Assembly (NCBI GenBank): GCA_025055075.1
Contig: JANWYV010000023.1
Coordinates: forward strand, 1 to 64,000
DNA from: Blastocatellia bacterium
GTDB taxonomy: Bacteria; Acidobacteriota; Blastocatellia; HR10
Direction of reading: 5' to 3'
DNA: 64,000 nt
The notes below the pieces were generated by a model. It was not told the origin of the DNA and did no database searches. It worked only from the letters and a program-made list of their open reading frames with translations. The position numbers were made by a program, and so were the translations under genes. Below are positions 42,241 through 50,780 of this stretch, in pieces; position 1 is the first letter of the stretch; the number at the start of each line of letters is the position of its first letter.

Positions 42241-43314
42241 ATGCGGTTCTTCCGTCGGTTCTTCGTTGAGCGCGTGGCCCTGGATCTGGGGACGGTCACG
42301 ACGCTCATCTATTCCTCGCGGCGAGGCCTAGCGTTGCATGAACCTTCGGCTGTTGCCGTGAATCGCTTCACCGGAGAGGTCATCGCCGTCGGGCGACGCG
42401 CCTTGGAGATGCTTGGGCGAGAGCCTTACGATGTGGAGGTCCATCGTCCCCTGCGGCATGGGACTATCGCCAATCTGAATCTGGCCCAGTACCTGCTGCG
42501 GCATTTTCTCGAACCCATCTGTCGGAATCGCTTCCGGCGCATCCATCTGATGGCGACAATTCCAGGATCAGCGACCGATGCCGAACGTAACGCCCTGATA
42601 GAAGTCGCGCGCGAGGCTGGAGCTCATCGCGTGGATCTCGTCGAAGAGGGATTGGCCGCAGCTTTCGGTGCCGACGCGATCGCTCCGGATGGAGCGGCGC
42701 GCATGATCGTGGACATCGGGGGTGGCACGACGAACCTCAGCATCGCTTCCCGACATGGATTGATCGCTTCGGAGACCTTGCAGATCGCCGGCAATGATAT
42801 GACCGAGGCCATCCGCGGATACCTGCAGAAGCGCTACGATCTCCTGGTCGGGGAGCGGACCGCCGAATGGATCAAGATCGAGATTGGATCGGCGCTTCCG
42901 GAGGGGAACGGTCGCGCGGTGAAGGTCTATGGGAAATTGGCCCTCGGGGGCGGGGCCGAAAGCGTTCTGCTGCACAGTCACGAGGTCGCTCAAGCGCTCG
43001 AGCCAATCCTGCGGGCTATTCGGGACGGCATTCAAAGGGTCCTGGAGCAAGCGCCACCGGATGCGGCACACGACGTCTGTGAAAGTGGGATCGTGTTGAG
43101 CGGCGGGGGATCGCTCCTGCATGGCTTGGATCGTTGGCTGAGCGACCAATTGCAATTGCCCGTTGTGCGCGCAGAGCATCCGGTCGAAGCCGTCGTCCTC
43201 GGAGCCGCGCGCCTGCTCGAGAACCCCGAGCTGTATCGGCAATTGCGCGTGGTCGAACGAATGTCCTACTGGTCGGAGCTGTATGAGGAAGCGTTGCACG
43301 CCCTCGAAGTGTGA
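42241..43314 (+). CDS. Divergent MreB-family actin-like protein
   Basis: 357 residues. The ATG at 42241 lies 6 nt after AAGGAGG; an ATG at 42235 directly follows the site and is less likely. The N-terminus MRFFRRFFVERVALDLG is an amphipathic, Arg/Phe-rich membrane-binding type. Actin-fold motifs: ALDLGTVTTLIYSS (phosphate 1), LMATIPGSATDAERNALIEV, MIVDIGGGTTNLSIAS (phosphate 2), LLVGERTAEWIKIEIGSALP, IVLSGGGSLLHGLDRWLSDQ (adenosine). The usual MreB EEPMAAAIG reads EEGLAAAFG. No mreC/mreD follows, so this is probably a paralogue beside a main mreB elsewhere. Expression from a sigma-54 promoter is unusual for this family. Confidence 0.82.
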   Translation: MRFFRRFFVERVALDLGTVTTLIYSSRRGLALHEPSAVAVNRFTGEVIAVGRRALEMLGREPYDVEVHRPLRHGTIANLNLAQYLLRHFLEPICRNRFRRIHLMATIPGSATDAERNALIEVAREAGAHRVDLVEEGLAAAFGADAIAPDGAARMIVDIGGGTTNLSIASRHGLIASETLQIAGNDMTEAIRGYLQKRYDLLVGERTAEWIKIEIGSALPEGNGRAVKVYGKLALGGGAESVLLHSHEVAQALEPILRAIRDGIQRVLEQAPPDAAHDVCESGIVLSGGGSLLHGLDRWLSDQLQLPVVRAEHPVEAVVLGAARLLENPELYRQLRVVERMSYWSELYEEALHALEV

Positions 43315-43343
43315 CATCTTCGCCACGGGATGGCGCGCAGACG

Positions 43344-43409
43344 CGCCACAGGCGGACGCGCCCTGGTGGCTTTCGGCGAATTCGCTACAAAAATCGCGCT
43401 CCTGTGGCG
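43344..43409. repeat. Inverted repeat upstream of the third sigma-54 promoter
   Basis: CGCCACAGG (43344-43352) and its reverse complement CCTGTGGCG (43401-43409) are ~48 bp apart, with a related CCTGGTGGC at 43362-43370. They sit 20-85 bp upstream of the sigma-54 site at 43428. They could be activator half-sites or a terminator-like structure after the mreB-like gene; no T tract is seen. Confidence 0.35.
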
Positions 43410-43427
43410 GGGCGCGGAATGCCTCTT

Positions 43428-43443
43428 TGGCACGAGAGTTGCT
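43428..43443 (+). promoter_or_regulatory. Sigma-54 promoter for the small secreted protein gene
   Basis: TGGCACG (43428-43434), AGAG, TTGCT (43439-43443) is a full match to the RpoN consensus. Predicted start near 43454, 37 nt before the ATG at 43491. Confidence 0.8.
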
Positions 43444-43490
43444 ACTCACAGTTTCGGTCTCCGAGAGGATCATAGGCAGGAGGTGAAGCC

Positions 43491-43853
43491 ATGATGAGAC
43501 GAACGCTGAGCCTTTTGGTGATCTTCATGATCGCTTTCGGAGCGATCGCCTGGGCTGCCCAGAAGGAGCAGCGTCGTCAGGTTACGTTCACCGAAGATGT
43601 CCTTGTCGCCGGACAGCTCCTGAAGAGGGGGACGTACACGGTCGTCTACCAACCGGGTGTCGAGGGGAAGGCGACATTCATGAGAGGCGGAAAGGCTGTC
43701 GTGGAGGCGTCGTACAAGCTGGTGCGATTGCCGCAAAAGGCCACCACGGATTCAATCACCTATCGGCGAACGGGGCCGCAACCCGTTCTCACCCGCTTGA
43801 CCTTCGCTGGGCAGCTTGAGGCGCTCGAATTCGAGAGCGGTGGATCTGAATAA
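43491..43853 (+). CDS. Small secreted protein of unknown function under sigma-54 control
   Basis: 120 residues; start follows GGAGGTGA. Signal peptide TLSLLVIFMIAFGAIAWAAQ. The mature ~95 residues are beta-rich and compact (VTFTEDVLVAGQLLKRGTYT, then FAGQLEALEFESGG). The phrase LLKRGTYTVVYQPG resembles small secreted proteins common in Acidobacteria, but I cannot name a family with confidence. A clear terminator follows 25 bp after the stop, so the gene is monocistronic. Confidence 0.75.
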   Translation: MMRRTLSLLVIFMIAFGAIAWAAQKEQRRQVTFTEDVLVAGQLLKRGTYTVVYQPGVEGKATFMRGGKAVVEASYKLVRLPQKATTDSITYRRTGPQPVLTRLTFAGQLEALEFESGGSE

Positions 43854-43878
43854 CGTTCATAATCCTCTCGCTCGCTGG

Positions 43879-43920
43879 GCCCGACGGGCTTGAAGAGAGC
43901 CGGTCGGGCTCGGCGTTTTT
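43879..43920 (+). terminator. Rho-independent terminator after the small secreted protein gene
   Basis: GCCCGACGGGCT (43879-43890) pairs with AGCCGGTCGGGC (43898-43909) with one mismatch and a 7-nt loop. TTTTT follows at 43916-43920. Confidence 0.8.
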
Positions 43921-43975
43921 CCTCCACTCCGTATGACTTCGGATCGCCCGCCTCCTACGAGGGTGAATTTGCAGC

Positions 43976-44004
43976 TTGACAGAGATGCATCCCTTCTCTA
44001 AAAT
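43976..44004 (+). promoter_or_regulatory. Sigma-70 promoter of the 1453-residue surface protein
   Basis: TTGACA (43976-43981) and TAAAAT (43999-44004) are exactly 17 bp apart, close to consensus. Start near 44011; AAGGAGGGG precedes the ATG at 44041. Confidence 0.75.
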
Positions 44005-44040
44005 CGGCATCGCTCGTGTCGAACTTTTAAGGAGGGGAAT

Positions 44041-47000
44041 ATGCCGGCTGTTCGATCTTTGTGGGCATGGAGCGCGATAATCCTCGGCTCTCTCCTTTTG
44101 ATCTTTCCGTTCACCCCGAGCGAGCGCGCTGGCGCATCGTCTCCGCAAAAATGGCCGGAGCGCATTGGCCTCCTCGTCCAAGGGCGCGGCGAGCCAGAGT
44201 TGACGCTGCAAAATGGGCGGAATTTGCCCGAGGATCGTCCTGGCGATGGTGGGCGTTCGGGGGTGTCGTGGCCGACGCGGCTCAGTTATGGAGATTTCAA
44301 CGGGGATGGATGGCTGGATCTCCTCATTGCCTATGCGCGGACAGGTGGAGGGGAACTCGCCCTTCGGTTTGGAAACGGGCGCGGGGATTTTACAACGCCG
44401 CTTCGCGTGCCAGTGGTCGGGCAAGAGCCTTCGGCGCTCCTTGTTGAGGACTTCGATCAAGATGGGGCTTTAGATGTTGCCGTCGGCTATACGGATGAGC
44501 CGGTAGTCTCGATCTACATGGGAACGGGACGCGGCTCATTGCAGTGGAAAGAAGACGTGCGGTTGGGACTCATGGTGAGTGGGCTCGCTTCGGGGGATTT
44601 CAATCGCGATGGGATGCCGGATCTTTTGGTCGCTTCTTCATCTCCTCCTTTTCTCGCGCTCCTGCCCGCCGATAGACGGGGGCAATTCGGCACGCCGTGG
44701 TTCTTCTCGCTCAACGTCAGTGGAGCTGTCCTGAGCCTTGGGGAAGTGCGCGTAGCCGATCTCGATGGCGATGGCCGACTCGATGGCATCGTGCTCTATC
44801 GGGGCCAGAGATCGGGCGTTGCCGTCCTCTATGGTGCGGAGGATGGGAAGTTCTCCTATCCCCAGTTCTTGTCTGCGGGGGTCGCTCTGGAAGGTTTGGC
44901 TATTGGTGATTTCGATCAGGACAAGCGAACGGACATTGTGGTGACGGATGCCGCCAGCGGAAGCATCTTCGTGCTGCGGGGGCGTGAGAATCGAATGTTC
45001 ACTTCTCCTATGAGTTTTCATGCGGGGACGCTCCCAGGCCCGCTCACGATAGCGAATTTGAACAACGATGGATATCCCGATCTGGCCGTCGTCGAGCGCG
45101 GGAGCAATCGCATCACGGTCCTGTTGGGGAACGCCAGCGGGGCATTCGATCGCTCGGTGAGCTATGATGTGGACAGCCCTCCGGTCGCGGTTGTGGCCGG
45201 ACGATTCCGTCAGGGAGCGCTCGATGATCTAGTCGTTGCGAAACAGGGGGGAGCGACCGTCGCTATCGCGCTCAACGCGCCGCCGACGATCGTCGTCACG
45301 ACGACGGCCGATGAAGTCCGACAGGACGGGCGCGTGAGTTTGCGCGAGGCGATCCTCGCCGCCAATGGGAATCCACCGAATCCGGACGTCCCCTCTGGGC
45401 GGGGAAACGCGCCCGATGTGATCGGATTTGACCTGCCGGAGGCTCAGCGATCAGGTGGGGTCTTCACCATTCGTGTGAGCGCGGAGCTAGGTCCACTTCC
45501 GCGGTTGACCGATGGGGGGACGACGATAGACGGGACGACGCAACGCGGATTCGCGGGCACGCCGATCATTGTCCTGGATGGTTCGCAAGCCGGTGCTGTG
45601 GATGGATTGACGATCGCTTCGAGTCTGAATGTCGTGCGCGGCGTGGTTGTGAGCGGCTTTGGTAGCCACGGAATTCGGATCGTCGGCGGTGAGGCGCCCG
45701 TTACAGGAAACGTCATCGCTGGATGCTACATCGGCACGGATGCTTCTGGGCAGCGGGCTCGCGGCAATGGGCTTGCGGGGATTCATATTTCCGGGGACAG
45801 CGTGAGCAATACCCTTATCGGAGGGACGGCCGCCGCTGATCGAAACGTCATCTCCGGTAATGGCGGCGATGGGATCGAAGTGCGAGGTCTGGCACGGAAT
45901 ACGCAAATCGTGGGCAACTACATCGGCGTCGCGGCGGATGGGCGAACGCCCTTGCCCAATGGTGGTGCTGGCCTTCTCTTGACGGGAGCCGATAATGTGA
46001 CCATTGGCGGAACGGCCAGTGGTGCCGGGAACGTGATCTCTGGGAACTCGCGTCACGGCCTCCAAGTGCGGAATAGCACGGGCGTGCGCGCGCAAGGGAA
46101 TCTCATCGGCGTGGACGCACGGGGCGCTGCTGTCGTGAAGAACGGGGATGATGGAATTTTCCTCGCGGATGTCTTCAATGCGCAGATTGGCGGCGTCTCC
46201 GCCTCGGCGCGAAACGTGATCTCCGGCAACGAGGGCAACGGCGTGACGCTCGTGCGGAGCACGGGGAGTAAGATTCAAGGGAACTACATCGGCACGGATG
46301 CCACGGGACGTCAAGCGCTGGGCAACGGCGGCGCGGGCATCCACGTGGATTTCAACTCGCCGAATAATCTCATCGGCGGTGCCGTCGAAGGTGCCGGTAA
46401 CGTCATCTCGGGGAATCGCGGCAGCGGTCTCTTCCTCGGCGCGGGTGCGTTGGGGACGCAAGTGTTTGGGAACCGTATTGGTGTGGATGCGACGGGTCAG
46501 GTCGCGCTGGGCAATGGCGGCGATGGGATCACCGCCAATGGGGGAGGGAATCATCAGATTGGCAGCAGCGAGAGCGTCGCGCGCAACATCATCAGCGGTA
46601 ATGCGGGCGATGGCGTGAAGCTGTTGAACGCTTCCGAGAATCGCCTCGTGGGCAATGCCATTGGAACGGACGCTGGGGGGACGATCGCACTGCCGAATGG
46701 CGGCAATGGCGTGCGGATTCTCTCGACCGATGGGTCTGCCTCGCGAAATACGGTGTTGCAGAACACGATTGCGTACAATCGAGGAGCTGGCGTGCGGATC
46801 CTCGGTTCGGGAACGGGAAATCGCTTGTCACAGAATTCGATTTTCCAAAACGAGGACCTGGGCATTGACCGAGGCGGGCAAGGCGTCATCCCTCAGATCA
46901 CGGCGATCACCGAAGAAGGTGGTGGCCGAGTGACGGTGAGAGGCGTCTTTTCCGCTCCGGCTCCCGCGGGCGCGGTGATCGAAGTCTATCTCGCCGATCC

Positions 47001-48402
47001 GGATCCTTCGGGACGTGGCGAGGGGAAAGTCTTCCTGGGCAGCACGCGCGCTAACGATCGCGGGGAGTTCTCGCTTGCACTCTCAGGGCGCTCTCGGGGA
47101 GAGCCGATCACGTGTACGGCGACGGACTTTCGCGGCGATACATCGGAGTTCGCGGATAACTTCATCATCGGCGAAGGTACGCTCAGCGTGCGCGTCCTTC
47201 AGCCCAATGGTGGTGAGATCTTGATTGGAGGAAGCACCTTTACCATCCGATGGGAAGCCGGCGGTGGCGTCGCCTCGCAGGAGATCGCGCTCTCGCTCGA
47301 TGGAGGAGCGACGTTCCCGATCAGTGTCGCTGCGGGTTTGGCCGCCGATGTTCGAGAATTCTCATGGAGGGTGCCGACGACGGTTTCCACAGTGCGCGGG
47401 CGCATCCGCGTCACGGTCGTGAACGCGCAAGGGCGTCGGGCGTTTGATCAGAGCGATGCCGATTTCATCATTGACTCGCAAGCGCCGGTGGTGCGGGTGG
47501 TCTCGCCCAATGGGCGGGAAGTCTTTCGAGGCGGAGACGTCTTTGAAATCCTCTGGAAGGCTTCCGATGATACGCGATTGACGCGGCAGAGCATCCAACT
47601 CTCGACCGACGGCGGTGCGACGTACACGGACATCGTGACGCTCGACGGCGATGATCCTCAGGTCTTCCGATGGAAAGTGCCACTGACGCTCTTCACGCAG
47701 CGGGGACGCATCCGCATCGTGGCCGAGGACATTGCCGGGAAGGTGAGCCAAGATGCGAGCGATGCCGATTTCTCCATCCTGCCCACCGAGAGCGAGCCGC
47801 CGTTTATACAAGTCCTCAGTCCGAACGGTGGGGAGATCTTGTGCGCTGGAACGCCCTTCCGAATCACCTGGCGAGTATCGGACAATACGGCTGTGAAATT
47901 CCAGGACGTCCTCCTCTCGACCGATGGAGGCGCCAGGTTCAATCCGATCGTCGAGCGGCTGCCGGGAACGGCGCAGTCCTTCGATTGGAGTATCCCGGCT
48001 CGGTTGTCGACAACGCGCGCGTTCATCGCCGTGCGGGTGCGCGATTTTGCAGATAATGTCGCCGTGGATACGAGCGATGAGCTTTTCTCGATTGACGGCG
48101 CGAGTCCGACAATCAACGGTCTGACCGTCGGAACGGGTTCGGTCTTCGTCGGTGGCGAGCGCGTGTTGGTCTCTTGGACGTCTTCGGATGATGTGCAACT
48201 GGCGGCTCATGTTCTGGAGCTGTCCACCGACGGCGGAGCGACGTGGACGTTGATTACGAATCTTCCTGGGGATGCGTCGCAATTCCTCTGGACGATCCCA
48301 CGGGGCGTTCGCACGGGGGATGGGCGTCTCCGCGTGACGGTGCGTGATACCTGCGGTCGAACGGCGCAGGCGGTGAGCGGACGCTTCTCCATTGCGTGGT
48401 GA
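44041..48402 (+). CDS. Giant secreted mosaic protein: FG-GAP repeats, CSLREAI motif, beta-helix, Ig-like repeats
   Basis: 1453 residues with an N-terminal signal (SAIILGSLLLIFPFTPSE). Residues ~80-410 hold six FG-GAP/VCBS units with calcium-type loops (GDFNGDGWLDLLIA, EDFDQDGALDVAVG, GDFNRDGMPDLLVA, ADLDGDGRLDGIVL, GDFDQDKRTDIVVT, ANLNNDGYPDLAVV). Residues ~418-440 carry a CSLREAI-type segment (GRVSLREAILAANG). Residues ~490-950 form a right-handed parallel beta-helix of repeated NVISGN/GNYIGTDATG units. The last ~390 residues are four ~95-residue Ig-like modules starting SPNGGEI or similar and containing LSTDGGATY. No catalytic site or sorting signal is visible. Likely a surface or released adhesive protein. 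Flanked by its own promoter and a hairpin. Confidence 0.88.
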   Translation: MPAVRSLWAWSAIILGSLLLIFPFTPSERAGASSPQKWPERIGLLVQGRGEPELTLQNGRNLPEDRPGDGGRSGVSWPTRLSYGDFNGDGWLDLLIAYARTGGGELALRFGNGRGDFTTPLRVPVVGQEPSALLVEDFDQDGALDVAVGYTDEPVVSIYMGTGRGSLQWKEDVRLGLMVSGLASGDFNRDGMPDLLVASSSPPFLALLPADRRGQFGTPWFFSLNVSGAVLSLGEVRVADLDGDGRLDGIVLYRGQRSGVAVLYGAEDGKFSYPQFLSAGVALEGLAIGDFDQDKRTDIVVTDAASGSIFVLRGRENRMFTSPMSFHAGTLPGPLTIANLNNDGYPDLAVVERGSNRITVLLGNASGAFDRSVSYDVDSPPVAVVAGRFRQGALDDLVVAKQGGATVAIALNAPPTIVVTTTADEVRQDGRVSLREAILAANGNPPNPDVPSGRGNAPDVIGFDLPEAQRSGGVFTIRVSAELGPLPRLTDGGTTIDGTTQRGFAGTPIIVLDGSQAGAVDGLTIASSLNVVRGVVVSGFGSHGIRIVGGEAPVTGNVIAGCYIGTDASGQRARGNGLAGIHISGDSVSNTLIGGTAAADRNVISGNGGDGIEVRGLARNTQIVGNYIGVAADGRTPLPNGGAGLLLTGADNVTIGGTASGAGNVISGNSRHGLQVRNSTGVRAQGNLIGVDARGAAVVKNGDDGIFLADVFNAQIGGVSASARNVISGNEGNGVTLVRSTGSKIQGNYIGTDATGRQALGNGGAGIHVDFNSPNNLIGGAVEGAGNVISGNRGSGLFLGAGALGTQVFGNRIGVDATGQVALGNGGDGITANGGGNHQIGSSESVARNIISGNAGDGVKLLNASENRLVGNAIGTDAGGTIALPNGGNGVRILSTDGSASRNTVLQNTIAYNRGAGVRILGSGTGNRLSQNSIFQNEDLGIDRGGQGVIPQITAITEEGGGRVTVRGVFSAPAPAGAVIEVYLADPDPSGRGEGKVFLGSTRANDRGEFSLALSGRSRGEPITCTATDFRGDTSEFADNFIIGEGTLSVRVLQPNGGEILIGGSTFTIRWEAGGGVASQEIALSLDGGATFPISVAAGLAADVREFSWRVPTTVSTVRGRIRVTVVNAQGRRAFDQSDADFIIDSQAPVVRVVSPNGREVFRGGDVFEILWKASDDTRLTRQSIQLSTDGGATYTDIVTLDGDDPQVFRWKVPLTLFTQRGRIRIVAEDIAGKVSQDASDADFSILPTESEPPFIQVLSPNGGEILCAGTPFRITWRVSDNTAVKFQDVLLSTDGGARFNPIVERLPGTAQSFDWSIPARLSTTRAFIAVRVRDFADNVAVDTSDELFSIDGASPTINGLTVGTGSVFVGGERVLVSWTSSDDVQLAAHVLELSTDGGATWTLITNLPGDASQFLWTIPRGVRTGDGRLRVTVRDTCGRTAQAVSGRFSIAW

Positions 48403-48414
48403 GGTCGGATCGGA

Positions 48415-48449
48415 ACTGGGGAGCGCGTTCTGGTGGTGCGCTCCCCAGT
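48415..48449. terminator. Strong hairpin between the convergent giant protein and acyl-CoA dehydrogenase genes
   Basis: ACTGGGGAGCGC (48415-48426) and GCGCTCCCCAGT (48438-48449) form a perfect 12-bp stem with an 11-nt loop in the 75-bp convergent gap. There is no T tract on the plus strand; it may act from both sides. Confidence 0.65.
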
Positions 48450-48477
48450 CGCCGTTCGATCCCGCTAGAGTGCTGCT

Positions 48478-49623
48478 TCAAGTGCCGCGTAGGATCTCGC
48501 GGGCGATGACGAGGCGTTGAATCTCACTCGTCCCTTCGCCGATCGTCAGCAGCTTCGCATCTCGCCAGAACTTCTCAACCGGATAATCCCGGATGTACCC
48601 ATAGCCGCCGAAGATCTGAATGGCCTCCTCGCAAACGCGCACGGCCATTTCCGAAGCGAAGAGTTTGGCCATCGAGGCCTCTTTCGTGACGCGGTACCCC
48701 TGTGCCTTTCGCTCCGCCGCGTGATAGGTGAGCAACCGCGCAGCTTCGATTTGAGTGGCCATATCGGCGAGCTTGAACTGAATCGCTTGGAATTCGGCGA
48801 TCGGCTTGCCAAAGGCCCAGCGCTCGCGCGCGTATCGCAAGGCGGCCTCGTAAGCGCCTTGGGCGAGTCCAACGGCTAGGGCCGCGATGGTGATTCGTCC
48901 GCCATCGAGCACGCGCAGGGCGTCTATGAACCCCAGGTTCAGCGTCCCGAGCAGATTCTCCTCGGGGACCAGACATTCTTCCAAAAGCACTTGCGCCGTA
49001 TCGCTGGCCCGCATGCCGAGCTTCTTCTCTTTTCGCCCGGGGCGAAGACCTAGCGTTCCTCGCTCCACGATGAAGGCCGAGATGCCTTTCTTCTCCTGCG
49101 CGCGATCAGTAACGGCGAAGATGATGTAGATGTCCGCGCACGAGCCGTTGGTCGTGAAGTTCTTCGCTCCATTGAGGACCCAGGTTCCCTCACGCTTCAC
49201 GGCCGTCGTGCGCATGTGCGATGCGTCGCTGCCGCTTGTCGCTTCGGTCAATCCCCATGCGCCCAACTTCTCACCACGAGCCAGTGGCAGCAGGTACCTC
49301 CGCTTTTGCTCCGGCGTGCCCGCCAGGAAAATATGGTTCGCGCACAGACCCGTATGTGCGGCGACCGTGAGGGCGATCGCCGGATCCACCCGCGCCAACT
49401 CCTCGATGATGAGGGCGTACTCCAAAGACGTCAGCGCCGCTCCCCCATATTCTTCCGGGAAGATCGCCCCGAGTACGCCCAACTCGCCCAGCTTCGGAAT
49501 CAGCTCGCGTGGGAAATGCTCGGCCTCATCCCATTCCCTCACGTGAGGGGCGATCTCGGCCTCGGCGAATTCGCGAATCAGGTGCCGGACCTGTTGCTGC
49601 TCTTGCGTCAATTCGACAGGCAA
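48478..49623 (-). CDS. Acyl-CoA dehydrogenase
   Basis: 381 residues from a TTG start; GGAGGGGGAAGG lies just upstream. FAD-dependent short/branched-chain type. Signature 1 reads [20 protein letters not shown] and signature 2 is in [30 protein letters not shown] carries the Glu that is the catalytic base in most members. Other motifs: [17 protein letters not shown] and [19 protein letters not shown]. Introduces the alpha-beta double bond into acyl-CoA, passing electrons to ETF. No other beta-oxidation genes are adjacent, so the chain length is unknown. Confidence 0.92.
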   Translation of the reverse strand: MPVELTQEQQQVRHLIREFAEAEIAPHVREWDEAEHFPRELIPKLGELGVLGAIFPEEYGGAALTSLEYALIIEELARVDPAIALTVAAHTGLCANHIFLAGTPEQKRRYLLPLARGEKLGAWGLTEATSGSDASHMRTTAVKREGTWVLNGAKNFTTNGSCADIYIIFAVTDRAQEKKGISAFIVERGTLGLRPGRKEKKLGMRASDTAQVLLEECLVPEENLLGTLNLGFIDALRVLDGGRITIAALAVGLAQGAYEAALRYARERWAFGKPIAEFQAIQFKLADMATQIEAARLLTYHAAERKAQGYRVTKEASMAKLFASEMAVRVCEEAIQIFGGYGYIRDYPVEKFWRDAKLLTIGEGTSEIQRLVIAREILRGT

Positions 49624-49670
49624 GGCCTTCCCCCTCCAGATTAGTTTCGCTTAGCGTCGCATAAGGCAAA

Positions 49671-49676
49671 ATTATA
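49671..49676 (-). promoter_or_regulatory. Predicted -10 element for the acyl-CoA dehydrogenase gene
   Basis: A consensus TATAAT on the minus strand lies 48 bp upstream of the TTG start. No consensus -35 is found; the expected -35 position falls within the terminator hairpin of the upstream gene. Confidence 0.35.
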
Positions 49677-49686
49677 TCCCCTCGGG

Positions 49687-49717
49687 AAAAAGAGCGCCAG
49701 CCAACAGGCTGGCGCTC
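49687..49717 (-). terminator. Rho-independent terminator after the MDR gene
   Basis: On the minus strand GAGCGCCAGCC (49717-49707), a 4-nt loop, GGCTGGCGCTC (49702-49692) and then TTTTT (49691-49687). This is an 11-bp perfect stem with a T tract. Confidence 0.88.
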
Positions 49718-49748
49718 GGAGCATCGCGCGAGGCTCCTTTCGAGGACG

Positions 49749-50780
49749 TTACGGTTTCAAGAGGATCTTGCCGAAGTGACCTCGCTCCTCCATGCGCCGC
49801 TGCGCGGCCGCTGCTTCTTCCAGTGGGAAGACACGATCAATGACCGGCTTGAGACGGCCCTGCACGAAGAAGGTGAAGGCTTCGAGGAGTTCCCCTTTGC
49901 TGCCCATAAATGATCCGAGCAAGCTCAGTTGGCGACTGAAGAGGTAGCGGATGTCGAGTTGCGTTTGATAGCCGCTTGTGACGCCGCACGTCACCAGCCG
50001 CCCGCCCGGAACGAGGCTGAGGACGCACTTCTCGAAGACGGCCGTGCCAACGTGCTCGATGACGATGTCGACGCCGCGCCGCTCGGTCAAGCGCTTCACT
50101 TCTTGAAGCAGGTCCTGGGTCGAATGATTGATGACCTCGTCGGCGCCTAGCGCTTTTGCCTTCTCCAGCTTCGCCTCGGTTCCGGCCGTCGCCAGGACGC
50201 GCGCGCCGAAGAGCTTAGCGATTTGAATGGCCGCCATTCCAACGCCGCTTCCAGCAGCGATGACGAGCACGGTCTCGCCCGGTCGCACACCGGCCCGGGT
50301 CACGAGCATATGCCAAGCCGTGAGGAAGACCAGGGGGAACGCCGCCGCTTCCTCGAAGCTGATATGATCGGGGAGGGGGACGATGTTGACCTCGGGCACC
50401 TTGACGTACTCCGCGTATCCGCCGTCGGAGCGGTTTGAGCCGATGACCTCGTAATCGGGACAGAAATTATCTCGACCGTCGAGGCATGCCGGACATTGTC
50501 CGCAACTGAGGCCAGGCGAGATGAGGACACGCTGTCCAACCGTCACGCGCGTGACGGCCGATCCGACCTCGGCGATCTCACCAGCGATATCGCTGCCCAC
50601 GATACGAGGGAGCGGAATCGAGCGGCCGGGCAATCCCCGTCGGAGCCAAAGGTCGAGGTGATTGAGGGCGCAGGCCCGCACGCGGACGAGGACTTCCGTG
50701 GGGCCGATCTGCGGTTCAGGGACATCCTCGTATCGGAGGACGTCGACATCGCCATGCGCATGGAATCGAACGGCTTTCAT
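49749..50780 (-). CDS. Zinc-containing MDR oxidoreductase (quinone oxidoreductase-like)
   Basis: 343 residues. The start at 50780 overlaps the upstream PBP stop (ATGA); the frame extends to 50819. Cysteines in GLSCGQCPACLDGRDNFC form the structural zinc lobe of medium-chain dehydrogenases. The catalytic zinc ligands of alcohol dehydrogenases are replaced (CALNHLDLWLR and VGSDIAGEIAEVG), as in quinone oxidoreductase-like members. The NADPH-binding loop reads VLVIAAGSGVGMAAIQIAKL. It probably reduces an enone or quinone with NADPH; the substrate is unknown. A strong terminator follows. Confidence 0.85.
   Translation of the reverse strand: MKAVRFHAHGDVDVLRYEDVPEPQIGPTEVLVRVRACALNHLDLWLRRGLPGRSIPLPRIVGSDIAGEIAEVGSAVTRVTVGQRVLISPGLSCGQCPACLDGRDNFCPDYEVIGSNRSDGGYAEYVKVPEVNIVPLPDHISFEEAAAFPLVFLTAWHMLVTRAGVRPGETVLVIAAGSGVGMAAIQIAKLFGARVLATAGTEAKLEKAKALGADEVINHSTQDLLQEVKRLTERRGVDIVIEHVGTAVFEKCVLSLVPGGRLVTCGVTSGYQTQLDIRYLFSRQLSLLGSFMGSKGELLEAFTFFVQGRLKPVIDRVFPLEEAAAAQRRMEERGHFGKILLKP

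Noticed and set aside
45487-46554. 355-codon minus-strand frame inside the giant surface protein gene
   Set aside because: Its internal repeats merely mirror the beta-helix repeats of the plus-strand gene; no signal or domain.
45640-46850. Short repeated DNA blocks resembling a CRISPR or satellite array
   Set aside because: The repeats are imperfect, in frame, and encode beta-helix turns (NVISGN, GTDATG); there are no unique spacers of uniform length and no cas genes.
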